A stretch of 64,000 nt of DNA from Exobasidium rhododendri. Taxonomy: Eukaryota > Basidiomycota > Exobasidiomycetes > Exobasidiales > Exobasidiaceae. The stretch spans positions 6,138,001 through 6,202,000 of the forward strand of contig CP110630.1 in NCBI GenBank assembly GCA_026210745.1, read 5' to 3'. Positions within the stretch are counted from its first letter, which is position 1, and each line of letters begins with the position of its first letter. Below, piece after piece: positions 34,665 to 44,919 of the stretch. The notes under the pieces are model-generated. The model saw only the letters and a list, made by a program, of their open reading frames with translations. It searched no databases and had not been told where the DNA came from. The position numbers and the translations under genes are program-made.

Positions 34665-35594
34665 TCAATCGTCTTCCTTTTGCGGGCTGCCTTCTTTCAG
34701 GCTCTTCTGACCTTGCTCTGCCTGAGCTAGTTCCTTCCGGATCCTTTTGATATTAGCCTTAATCCGATCAAGGTCCTCTTGCAAGCTTGTTTTTTGCTTC
34801 TCCCACTCTATATCGGCCTTTTCGATTGCATCATCCACTCGATCTTCCTGATCGTCCAGAGTGTCGTCCTGCTTCTCGAGCATTCGTTTCGGTAGAAAGT
34901 AGACTGGGGGGTCTGGTGCAGTTCGCATATGTAATGGAGCCAGACAGGAGGCTACATCGGTTGCAATCACCTTTCCATCTAGCGACATCTTCTCAGCCGA
35001 CTCCCCATCTAGCCTGCTGTACTTGCTTGGTGTGATCATAAAACTAGCTAGTCTCCTCTTGTGCGACTTTCGAATTCGGACCATAGCGTCATGAGAGTAT
35101 ATGTCCATGGCAACACTGTATGCTTGCGTCAGCTGTGATTTCAGTTCATCAGCCAGCTCTGCACTGTGCTTGATGGTCTCGTCCTCTGCTTTCAGCTTTT
35201 CCTGCAACCTAGACTCAATCTCTGCACGCTTTCGAGCCTGTCAAGTGATTGAGGAAAGAACAAGAAAAAGTCAGTGCCATCGTCAATTACCGGGGCCCCT
35301 CACCATGGCACCACCTTCAGATGCACTCACTGCTTCCCCAGTGCTTCTCTTTGCATTGTCTTCTTTGGCTTTGCTCAGTGTTGAATTGAGTAGTCCAAAC
35401 ATCCTTTTTCCTCTCGACGCCAAATCAGCATCTACCCTTCGAGGTCTCTTTGGCCCATCTCGTCTGTCATCCTTGCCATCTGATGGTGAGATTCTTGCTC
35501 TCGACTGAGAATAAGAGAGCGATGAAGATGATGACGCTACAGCTTCGGTCTGCATCTGCTCGGCCCCGCCTCTAATCTTGATCTCTTCGACCAT
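34665..35594 (-). CDS. Pinin/SDK/MemA-domain protein
   Basis: Exons 35594-35304 and 35237-34665; 287 residues from MVEEIKIRGG. The joined sequence SRGKRMFGLLNSTLSKAKED ... AMARKRAEIESRLQEKLKAE is the pinin/SDK/memA domain, interrupted by the intron. The second half is a long charged helix with coiled-coil character (WEKQKTSLQEDLDRIKANIK) and ends in an acidic-basic tail. Pinin-family proteins sit with the exon-junction and splicing machinery in the nucleus. An upstream ATG at 35726 is in frame and would add 44 residues with no homology, so the later start is preferred. It converges on THI6 with 90 bases between. Confidence 0.8.
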
Positions 35595-36002
35595 CTCTGA
35601 AACAGTCTCGATGGGAGCAGAATTAAGAAGAACGAAAGTCAGACATGATACTCGAGGAATTAGCGCGTCAGATTTAAACACGCCTCCTCCAGGGTAGGGA
35701 ATCCGACAGGCCAAGCTGCCTGCCATACAATTACACTAGATGGATATGACCGGGAGAGCTGACTTCCATATCGAAAGGTCGGATATGACAGAATCATACC
35801 AAGACGAAAAAGGGGAGCGATCTGAGAGCAGGGTAGTTCATGAATATCTCACGTAGCATAATGATAGGTGAAATACGATCCTCCTAATGACAAATGTAAT
35901 TGTGCTGCGCCCTGGGCTGGCGATCCGAGTGAAATTAGCCGCAGGATGCTCTTTAAAACGATTGCCCCATCGTCGAACATCCCCTGACTCGTCCATACGA
36001 CC
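35595..36002. promoter_or_regulatory. Divergent promoter pinin / wax-synthase-like gene
   Basis: 408 bases with no supported gene. One frame from the pinin side remains open to 35726. I see no clear TATA element; TTTAAA occurs at 35952-35957 towards the MBOAT gene. Confidence 0.35.
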
Positions 36003-37696
36003 ATGCCATTGATGCTGTATGATGCTGTCGCACATATTGCCCGCTATGCATACCCGCCACTCTCTGGACGACAGAGAATCACATTTGCAACTCTACCACT
36101 CATCTTTGTGAAACTTCTGCCAGTATGCCTTGCAGCTCATGTTCGCCTCCGCTACCCCAACACGCCTCTCGTCACTAGACTGATATTACTATCTATCTCT
36201 ACACCCTTCATCTTCCACTTTAGCTTCAAGTATTACTTTTTCTACCTGTGGCATGATTTTGATGGCCTGCCCGTCACTCTTACCTTCCTCAACATTGTCA
36301 ATGACGGCATGCAAGCTCTCTGTGCAACCCTAAAGCTCGTCGAGTATCTTTTTCTTGGCAGTGAGGACGATTTCGAGATTAAAGATGCAAAGGAGTATCG
36401 AAAGGCCAACGGCGAGGAGGTCGGCATGAACGGTCATACCTATGAGAGACCCATCTGCTACCCAGGCACGAATACTTGGATGGAATGGGACATGATCAAC
36501 ACACTACGTGGAGCAGGCTATAATTGGGGCGTCAAGGGATCCAACGCTGGGTACAAAGCGGTAATCGAAGCACAAATGCTGGAAAAGAAGCCTGCAACAG
36601 TGGCATTTATGGAAAAATGGTCGCTCATCTCACGTACCATACCCACGGCCCTGATACCGTGGATAGTGCTCGATGTCGGTGACAGCCTTCTCAAATCCTC
36701 CTTTACGTTTCCAATCAGGTCCGACATCGGTGCGGGATCTCTTCGAGATGCATCTCTCGGTACGTTCGGCTGTTTGGGCCCCTACGTCGGTAAGTCTGTT
36801 GAAGACTGTCTTCTCTTGTATTGCGTTGTACATCATACTGATCGGCACGACGACGTGTTTCAGCAACGTTGACATTTGGTATCATGATTGTCGCTGCATT
36901 TCAGGCTTTCTTCAATACTTCGTACCTCGTTGCACTTCTGACTACAAGACCGACGCAGATCCCCATCACTAGGTCGAGATGGATGCCCACCTTGCTCAAT
37001 CAACCATACTTTTGCACCTCTATAGGCTCACTGTGGTCCGTCGGATGGCATTCCAATTTCCGCAGAGTCTTCATGCTATTCGCCTACATGCCTGTTCAAC
37101 GCCTCGGTAGGTACATAGGCATCCCCAAGAAGCTTGAGCAAGCGATGGCAGTCATGGCTACGTTTGTTCTGTCCGGTATCCTTCACGAGCTCATCTTAGA
37201 CGGTCAAGTCACACCGTTCTATCAAAAAGACTTGCACACTCAACACGGACTGAGATACCTCGGCGAGGAAAGTGAGGCAGTACAACATCGGTATGGAATA
37301 GGTTCAATCTCTTATAGCACAACGTATGCCTTCGCTTGCCAGGGATTTTTTGTTGTCTTGGAGGGTCTCTGGCTAAAGTATCTAGAAGGAAAGGTGGTGC
37401 GGGTCTTTTCCGGTACGTCACAGAGTAAAGGAGGCCAAGGTCAGATCGTCAGTGGTCGACCGAGGAGAGTCCTAGGCTGGCTCTGGATGATGGGGTGCAT
37501 GATGTATTCCGGCATGATTCTCGTTGATGTGAGTCCGGTCAAGTCACCCGTGACAGATAAAGCGAGCAGATGCTGACTACGTATCACTTTGAACTTGGAC
37601 CAGATCTGGCTGATGCATGGCGCGCTCAACTTCTTCATGTCCTGCCGCTGGACGAGTCGAATGTACCTACTGGCTTACTCGTACCTCCATGTGTGA
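36003..37696 (+). CDS. Wax-synthase-type MBOAT acyltransferase
   Basis: Exons 36003-36789, 36864-37528 and 37604-37696; 514 residues with 8 or more hydrophobic segments. Family marks are TLRGAGYNWGVKG (about residue 165), SIGSLWSVGWHSNFRRVFMLF, and FVLSGILHELILDG, whose histidine is the expected MBOAT catalytic residue. The final exon (IWLMHGALNFFMSCRWTSRM) is another membrane segment. Wax-synthase-domain proteins in basidiomycetes transfer acyl groups to alcohols or sugar/terpenoid hydroxyls in the ER; plant and bacterial members make wax esters and the fungal Tri7 group acetylates secondary metabolites. There is no biosynthetic cluster around this gene, so substrate is open. The next gene is on the same strand 167 bases on. 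Confidence 0.8.
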
Positions 37697-37863
37697 GAGA
37701 CCACTGCCCGTCGATATGCTAGATTTCCCGCGAGTGAGCACCCCATGTAACGCACGCCTCATCTTAAATAATCAAAGCACCAATGATCACCCTAATTATT
37801 CCCTCCACTTCTTTACGCCTGCCTCGCTCTTAAGAAGCGACTACCAATCCCCTTACCCTGTCG

Positions 37864-38941
37864 ATGGTATCGGGCCTCTCTCTTTCACCAGAATTCAATC
37901 CACTCTCGCTATTCATCAAAGAGGACAGCTATGGTATCACGGAAAGGGAAGGGCTGAGGAAGTCGTCCTTTGAGCAAGATGTCGGCGGCCTCGTGCCAGA
38001 TCAACGACCCAGCATCGTAAACGAGAGCGCTACCGTCAGGTACTACAAGGATCCAAGCAAGAGGCCCTTGATAGTCTCGGAAGGCCATCAGGGTACAGCG
38101 AGGGAGCAGGATGTGCGAGATGTCCTTAATCATGAAGACATATTTGATGTGTCGCTCGCTCTAGACGTCACGACGGGCTGTGGAGGAAAGATATGGCCAG
38201 CGGCAGAGGTGCTGGGACAATACATTGCGTCTAAGCGCTCTCATGGAGAGTGGAAGGGAAAGAGCGCTGTGGAATTGGGAGCAGGGACGGGACTTGTGGG
38301 CTTCCTGGCAGCAGAAGCAACTCAACTTGACAGAGTTTGGATCACGGATCAGATGTGAGTGACGATGCAGTGTGTAGAAGAACGTGGTGGTCCTCGTGCC
38401 TAATGTCCTTCCCCCTCCGACAACAGCCCAATGATGGCTCTCATGAGACGTAATTTAGAGCTAAATTCGAAGCTGAGGGACAGGTGTCTCATTGGGGAGC
38501 TCAATTGGGGACAAGAACTGCCACACGACATACCGGCACAGCCAGACATACTGCTCCTGGCCGATTGCGTATATTTGGAAGTTGCCTTTCAGCCCTTGGT
38601 GGACACTCTGCGGGAGATGGCGACGGAGGCTACAGAAATACTGGTGAGCCGCTTCTCGACGTGGAAAGAACAAGATTCCCATCTGATAATCCCTCTTCCC
38701 CCCCGGCAGTTCTGTTATCAACAACGACGGAAGGTGAGCCCACCGGCCTTGCCCTATGACCGACTGGCGCACTGACTTTACCATCTACCCTCTCTCGATA
38801 TTCCAGGCCGACAAGCGCTTCTTCAAGCTGCTTCGGAAGCACTTCACCTTTCACGACATAGAAGACGACGATCAGACCAGAAGGACCGAGTACAACCGTC
38901 AAGGAACGCGCCTCTACCGAGTCATCAAAGTGAAGAAATAG
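37864..38941 (+). CDS. METTL21/EFM6-like protein lysine methyltransferase
   Basis: Exons 37864-38354, 38427-38643, 38710-38733 and 38807-38941; 288 residues. Motif I is AVELGAGTGLVGFLAAE and post-I RVWITDQIPMMALMRRNL spans intron 1. The methyltransferase-16 signature DILLLADCVYLEVAF is followed by the 24-nt third exon, which supplies FCYQQRRK, joined to ADKRFFKLLRKHFTF. The (F/C)YKKRRKADKRFF-type block is typical of yeast Efm6 and human METTL21D, which methylate lysines on EF-1A and VCP respectively. The restored block is the reason for the small-exon model. Substrate is inferred by similarity only. Convergent with uL3m, 80 bases apart. Confidence 0.85.
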
Positions 38942-39021
38942 CAGCATCCTTGTAGCAATGCAACATCCTTGTAAAGATTCATTGGGAAAGTAATGTACAT
39001 TAGTAGCACTCATTCATCTCA

Positions 39022-40128
39022 TTAAGCCTCCTTTACAACAGTCGCTTCAGGTGCTACCTCGACAATCTCCGGCAACGCCTTTGCCATTTCTCTCGTTCCT
39101 GCTGGAAAGGGCAAGTCGACGACTCCGGCGGGCAAATACGCTTCACTGGTCTCCTCTCCCGTCGCTCTGCCCTTTCCATCGAGCAGAGTTCCTTTACTAT
39201 AGGCGTTGGCTGCTTTACCGATCAAAGCCCTCTTGGCGTCACTCAACAAGACATGACCGCCTTCTGGACCAGGGACATTTCCCTTTACCAGGATCACGTC
39301 TCGAATTGTGTCGATCCGCAGAACGTCCAGATTGTGCTTTGTCGTCTCATCTCCACCCATCCTGCCTGCCATCTTCTTTCCTGGAAACACTCTGCCCGGT
39401 GATTGATTCATACCTGTCGAACCGCCTGATCGATGTGATACAGACACACCGTGCGATGCCCTCAGACCGTGGAAGCCGTGTCGTTTCATGACACCTTGGA
39501 ATCCTTTCCCTCTCGACTTTGCCTTCACATCAATTTGTTGACCAGGAACAAAGTGAGCCGCAGACAAGAAAGTCCCCAAAGGAACAAGAGCATCCTTTGT
39601 CACTTTGAATTCTCGAATGATTTTCTTGTTCGTCTTTATCCCAGCTTTCCGTAGGTGTCCCTTCACTTGTTGCGTGATGGACGCATTACCCATAGCATCT
39701 GTTGCTGCGACTTGTAGTGCTGTGTAGGCAAGCCTTGACGCAATCTTACGTGGTAGGATGGGACTTCCATCCTTGTTTATGGTAGGCGAAGAAAAGCCAA
39801 TATGAGCAGAGATCTGATTTTGTGAGACTTGAAGGACTGTCGCTGGTATCCTTTGACCGGAGGGAAGAAAGTAAGTTGTCATGCCGATCTTCTTGGCAAT
39901 CAAGCCTACTCGACGAGAGGTAGGCGTCCAACGGGCTAGAGCTGTAGGTGTCGCTTCTTGTACGAGGGAAGGTGTGTCAGGTGTGGGTTTCGCTGCGGCG
40001 GTGGCAGATGATCGAATAGATCGCACACCGAGACGTGGATTCGACAAGCATCGGGTGAATTCAAGACGGGCTGTGAGCGATCTCATGCTGCTCGAGGCGC
40101 GAGGCAAGGGGACGACGATGCGAATCAT
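39022..40128 (-). CDS. MRPL9: Mitochondrial large-subunit ribosomal protein uL3m
   Basis: Intronless, 368 residues. An arginine/serine-rich N-terminus (MIRIVVPLPRASSSMRSLTA) is a probable mitochondrial presequence. The uL3 fold begins RVGLIAKKIGMTTYFLPSGQ; later blocks are GQQIDVKAKSRGKGFQGVMK, RHGFHGLRASHGVSVSHRS, GRVFPGKKMAGRMGG and HNLDVLRIDTIRDVILVKG. These match bacterial and mitochondrial L3, which organises the peptidyl-transferase centre. Yeast calls this protein MRPL9. It diverges from the YeeE/YedE transporter gene. Confidence 0.95.
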   Translation of the reverse strand: MIRIVVPLPRASSSMRSLTARLEFTRCLSNPRLGVRSIRSSATAAAKPTPDTPSLVQEATPTALARWTPTSRRVGLIAKKIGMTTYFLPSGQRIPATVLQVSQNQISAHIGFSSPTINKDGSPILPRKIASRLAYTALQVAATDAMGNASITQQVKGHLRKAGIKTNKKIIREFKVTKDALVPLGTFLSAAHFVPGQQIDVKAKSRGKGFQGVMKRHGFHGLRASHGVSVSHRSGGSTGMNQSPGRVFPGKKMAGRMGGDETTKHNLDVLRIDTIRDVILVKGNVPGPEGGHVLLSDAKRALIGKAANAYSKGTLLDGKGRATGEETSEAYLPAGVVDLPFPAGTREMAKALPEIVEVAPEATVVKEA

Positions 40129-40612
40129 GGTGCAGTGATGGTCAGGGCTGGGCCGTTAAATCGAAGGTTGTCCAATCACAAAAACTGAGAGTTGGGCGAG
40201 AAGAAAGGAACACGTGACGAGTGATCCGTCGCCTTTCCGAAGCCACAAGTGTAGCAGCCTTTATGGCCAATCGTTTTTTTGCGACGTCGAGTGCACTAGA
40301 TTGCATGGCACTACTTAGCAAAGATTAGACTCGACGATCAGACACCCTCATTCTTTCCTAGGTCATCCTGCTATGGTATTGACTTGCAGCCGAGTATGTT
40401 GGATGTCTAAATAACTGCTCGCTTCATCGCGCCCATGAAATGAAATTGGCACAGGTTCAAGCGCGGCTCCGTTGATCTGATCGCTCGGGACTGCCTAAAC
40501 GAAAAAAATAAACTTTAGGTGCAGGGAACGGAAATGAAATCTCACTTAAATAGCAGCTCAAACAGACGCACTCTCCCTCTTGCGGACCCTACTCTCCGGC
40601 CTCACCCTCATC
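40129..40612. promoter_or_regulatory. Divergent promoter uL3m / YeeE-YedE gene
   Basis: 484 bases without a supported gene. TTAAATAG at 40545-40552 could serve the transporter. The frame upstream of 40613 is open for 33 bases but contains no ATG. Confidence 0.35.
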
Positions 40613-42361
40613 ATGGTAGAATTTTCGCCCGCATTCACACCGGTCCATTCTCTCCTGGGTGGCTTGATGCTATCAGTAGGAGTCTACCACCTGACTTCAC
40701 AGCTCGGTATCGTGCTGGGTATCAGCGGTTTCTTTCACGAATCTGTCAATTCTTTAGTCACCTTCAACGACAGCACAATCCCTGTCAATCCAAAAGACGG
40801 CCTTAGCATACACCATTCCATCTCCCCAGAAGACGACGCACAGAAGCAATCCGAAAAAACTTACACTACAGTCTCTCATCTGTTCATCTTTGGGCTTCTT
40901 GCAGGGGGGGCAATACTGGCAGCAGCGAAGATCCCTTTGGAGAGTGCACTCGGTACGAGGATCTTTGACGTTCGTATCGCTTCCAGTATTCACCTCGGTC
41001 GAGGCATCTCCAATGGGATCTTTAGTCCCAGAGCAGCATCCATATATGTCCCCTCTGCCTTGTGGGGCATGTCCGTAGGCATCGGAACAAAGGTAGGTGG
41101 CGGAGGACGTGAGGCGTTTGCGATGTATGCATGATTTCTGACCTGACGTGCTTCCACTCCAGCTCGGAAGTGGGTGCACTAGTGGTCATTTTCTGTGTGG
41201 TCTATCTCGCCTTTCTCCTCGCTCCATCGTAGCCACCGCCATCTTCTTCAGCGTTGCCGTTGCCACACATCTCCTGGCTCACCCAGCCACCAAGGCAGCG
41301 ATGGAGTCTCCGCAGCTACCAGAGTTCTGGGCCATTGCATTACTGCAGATTCCAGCACTTTTCTATGTAGTGCTGATACCGATCGGTGTCGAGGTGAGAG
41401 CGGGGCAGATAGTAGCTTCAGGTGAAGACGATGAATGCTCAATTACCCTCTTACCACTGACGCGGCAGAGGCAAATCAAGTCTAGCAGCATTTCAGAGGA
41501 TGAAAAGAGAGGTGTGCACGATCAAGCAGCAAAGATGACAGCTTTCACTGTTGGTGAGTGTACGATAGGAAGAAGCCAGTCTGTTCTTCTATGCTCAACG
41601 CTCCCCCCTTCTCTTCTAGGTCTTCACTTCGCTTTCGGCCTTGCTCTGACGGGTATGAGTGTGAGTTTGGAATAGGACTGAGCAGATCTGAGACGTCGAC
41701 AGGGACTGACTATGTTCTTGTCTCTCTCTCTTGCACAGCGGCCCTCCAAAGTGCTCGGATTCTTTGACTTTGTTCCTTCTCGCTTCAAACTCGGTCTTTG
41801 GGATCCTTCACTGGCCATGGTTGCCATTGGTGGAATATTGCCCAGCGCTGTAGCTTGGTTCACCATCGTCAAACCTCGAGTCGATGCCAGTCGGACGAAT
41901 GAGATCTCGGTGCAGACTAGAAATCAGAGGAGGGAGTCAATAGAAGAGAACGGGCCGCTGTACAGCTTCGCTGCGCCGAAGTGGATGATCCCGTCTCGAT
42001 CAGACATCACATGGCGGCTGGTAGTGGGAGCAGCGTTTTTCGGGATAGGATGGGGTGTGACCGGTCTAGTGAGTGGGAGTGCGGCGTCTTCTTTCGCTCG
42101 AATACAATACTGACCACTCAACCCTCCCTTATGTAGTGTCCAGGTGAGCCGCGTACCGTTCTTCCTTCCTGACAGACATGACACACAGAGCCTCACTAAA
42201 ACCCGACACTCTTCCTACTCTACACAGGTCCCGCCTTAACTGCTTTTGGCGCTTCGGTTCTGCCCTCTCCTCAGGACGACGACGCCATGATACACCTGGC
42301 AGGCAACGGCATATTCGTTGGTGCCATGGCCTTGGGTGGGCTAATAGCTTCCTACGTCTGA
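40613..42361 (+). CDS. YeeE/YedE-family sulfur (thiosulfate-type) transporter
   Basis: Six exons: 40613-41092, 41163-41553, 41620-41660, 41739-42068, 42137-42143 (7 nt) and 42228-42361; 460 residues, all membrane segments and loops. Starts [20 protein letters not shown], with [15 protein letters not shown] next. Exon 2 opens [21 protein letters not shown], the family signature with two cysteines (Cys165, Cys171). The end of the protein reads [17 protein letters not shown]: the tiny exon 5, TGTCCAG, supplies Cys415-Pro-Gly. Bacterial YeeE/TsuA members import thiosulfate using conserved cysteines; YedE is linked to selenium or sulfur. No rhodanese or TusA partner is adjacent. The family is mainly prokaryotic, so old horizontal transfer followed by intron gain is possible. 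The microexon model is well supported because omission gives an early stop. Confidence 0.88.
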
Positions 42362-42680
42362 TCCTCCCTACTTCGATGCATATGTAAAACAAGCAATTCA
42401 CACATTAAGACCCTAAGCTTGTTATGATGAGCGCGATTTGTGAAGTGTTGCTCTTCCTCCACACACTCCACGTGGCCGTACCTCTACACACATTCTGGCG
42501 AGAGGGTCAGTCACCTATCTTGACGCTTGCGCTAACGTAAATGAGACGCTTGGCCCCGATCACTTTTCAATCAATCTCACCCACGCATTCATTACTCCTA
42601 CGCCCGCCCTTCATTCACATCCCTCCGCATCCCTTCACACTCCCTTTGAGAAGACTTGTTACGCACGCTAAGAAAGCATC
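42362..42680. promoter_or_regulatory. Promoter region of the RAD6/UBC2 gene
   Basis: 319 bases between the transporter stop and the UBC2 start. The last 100 bases are pyrimidine-rich, as in other fungal leaders here. I see no TATA element. Confidence 0.35.
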
Positions 42681-43421
42681 ATGGTGAGTATACTGACGTA
42701 CAGACACGCTGTGGTCCTCTAAATTGATCCCATGATCTCCCTCGCAGTCCACCCCATCGAAGCGCAGATTGATTCGAGATTTCAAGAGGCTTTCCACTGA
42801 TCCACCGGGCGGCATCTCAGGCGCACCATGCGCCGACAATCTCATGATCTGGAATGCAGTCATCTTCGGGCCAGGTAAGTGTTCAATTCTTCTTTATGAA
42901 GGACCTCTATTTCTGTTTGCATGCTAACAAGAACTTGCTTTTCTTACGAGCAGCCGACACTCCTTTTGAGGATGGAACATTCAAGCTGATCTTGACTTTT
43001 GACGAATCGTATCCAAACAAGGCACCGACCGTCAAGTTTCTATCGAAGATGTTTCACCCAAATGTGTATGCAAATGGTGAACTATGTCTGGACATCTTAC
43101 AGAATCGGTGGTCACCTACGTACGACGTGGCTGCTATCTTGACGAGTGTGCAAAGCTTGTTGCATGATCCCAATCCTAACAGGTGAGAAAAGGGCAGTGG
43201 TGTGCTGACTTCCAACTAGGTGGGCTTTTCCCCTCATACTGAATCGCTTCCTTCACAGCCCGGCAAATGCGGAGGCAGCATCTTTATACCGGGACAACAT
43301 GAAGGAGTACGTTCGTAGGGTGAAGGCTACCGTAGAGCAGTCGTGGATGGATGAAGGAGAAGGAACAGAAGAGTCGACTGCGACACCTGCATCAAATGGA
43401 ACCGAGTCGGCAGCAGCATAG
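42681..43421 (+). CDS. UBC2: Ubiquitin-conjugating enzyme E2, RAD6/UBC2
   Basis: Exons 42681-42683, 42748-42874, 42954-43182 and 43259-43421; 173 residues. The first coding exon is the ATG alone. The protein [20 protein letters not shown] ... [20 protein letters not shown] is canonical Rad6, with active-site Cys88 in the family position and the HPN motif at 78-80. The core ends near residue 150, and an acidic, Ser/Thr-rich tail ([20 protein letters not shown]) resembles the acidic tail of yeast Rad6. The enzyme works with Rad18 on PCNA, Bre1 on histone H2B and Ubr1 in the N-degron pathway. If the first intron were kept, translation would stop after about 13 codons. Confidence 0.97.
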
Positions 43422-43701
43422 CATTGCCGCAACACCGCCCCCGCCATCAAATTTCCTGCTGCTACATCTTTCTAGTCTCGCCCTGATCTACATATTGTCA
43501 CCATCATTACTCAATCCTGGCATCAGTCCCACCTTTCCTTAGCTGTACCGTATCGATCTCCACCCTCCTTTTTCTACCATTCCCATCCCTTCAGCCCAGT
43601 GTCATAATTACTTCAATTCAATTGCATTCTATATTACAAACAGCTTAGTAGCTTCTTGCTTTCATGAGGGGTGATGGGTGCTTCTTTTGTCTGGATCTGC
43701 T

Positions 43702-44678
43702 TTAGAGGTCTTTGCCGACGGTATACTGTGTGATTGTTAGTAATGAAATAGATCGATCAGCCACATCTCTTCACCTATGATCCTCCCTCTCATCCTTCTC
43801 TCACCTTGGAAAGATCAGTGTCGGGCTCAAGTTGACCGCTCTTTTCATTTCTCTTGGCGCCAAAGAAGCTGTAACTTAGCACAACTTCTCTGACATCTCG
43901 AGCGCTTGGATCTTCCAGCATCTCCTTGTCAATGAAAAAGAAGACGGGCAGATCTACATCTTCACCAGCGAGTAATTTCTGCTCGTCGAAGCAAAAGCAC
44001 TCAATCTTTGCAAAGTATGGCGCAATCTGGGGGCAGAGCAGATGAGAGTAAGTGTATGAGCGGACCTCCCATGCTCTGATCTCTGATGCCCTAGCTCACT
44101 TTGTCCGGTGACACATTGTATGTTGCTATGCCGGTAATGTCCCTGTCGCCCTTGTTCTTCGCTTGGAAGAAGGCAAGCGCAGTCTCACCAGGTAGAACGA
44201 ACATCTCCGACTGACTAGGTTTGAATGTCCATGGCAGTGCCTCGCTATGATCTGCGTTGAATGTCACTCTAATCCGCCTTGTTGCTCTGTTGCTGACTCT
44301 ATCAAAGTATTGTGGAAACAACTCGGAGGGCGCAAATTTACCCAATCCTACGATTGGTGCACCACTGAATCCAGTAGCCGAACAGAATGCTCGATATAGT
44401 GGCACAGCAGCATACGTACCGCCTACGACAAGGAGGAATACTGAAGTTGTGTAGATCAAAAGACTTCGATTTCGCAGCTTGTATGATTCATGACGTCGCT
44501 TGATCGCTTCAGCTTGCTTGTCTACCCTTGTCGACTGTGGTGGAGGAGCTCTTTCGACAGCAAGTCGAGGTATGGAGGTGCTTATGTATCGTCTGCATTT
44601 ATTACCCTGCCGTAGTGCATGAGATGGACCCAGCCCCACCCTCGAAAGGCAGAAGCCGGCGTTGAGAAGCCTTTGCAT
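43702..44678 (-). CDS. COX11: Cytochrome c oxidase copper chaperone COX11
   Basis: Exons 44678-44100, 44026-43805 and 43725-43702; 274 residues. Start MQRLLNAGFCLSRVGLGPSH is a good mitochondrial presequence; the frame is open further to 44846 but that would run into the divergent promoter. One inner-membrane helix (LLIYTTSVFLLVVGGTYAAV) is followed by PLYRAFCSATGFSG, FNADHSEALPWTFKPSQ, and TALAFFQAKNKGDRDITGIA. The copper-binding IECFCFDEQ lies after the first intron. The last exon is 24 nt and adds YTVGKDL. COX11 delivers copper to the CuB site of Cox1. It diverges from uL1m (241 bases) and converges on UBC2 (280 bases). Confidence 0.95.
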
Positions 44679-44919
44679 TAGAGTGATTGATGGAGAGTAG
44701 CAATAATGATCCTGACAAAGGTTCTTCAGAATAAGCTTTGCAAGGCATCTTCTAATCACAAAGTAGCCTAAATCAGCCTTTCCAACCTTCAGCTTCATCA
44801 GGCCAAATTTGTTAATCCACGTGACGCGCTCCAATTCCCTCAACACTGGCTTTCGCCATTCCTTCTCGCACCATAGTCATCCTACTCGTTCTAGGAGCAC
44901 CTACACACGTCTATCGATC
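44679..44919. promoter_or_regulatory. Divergent promoter COX11 / uL1m
   Basis: A 241-base gap between two genes for mitochondrial proteins. Both frames remain open into it but their best starts (44678 and 44920) have presequence-like N-termini, so the gap is read as shared promoter and leaders. CACGTGAC at 44818-44825 is an E-box-like palindrome (CACGTG) near the middle. Confidence 0.5.

Noticed and set aside
44679-44846. N-terminal extension of COX11 to an ATG at 44846
   Set aside because: It would cover most of the divergent promoter and delays the presequence; MQRLLNAGF is a better mitochondrial start.
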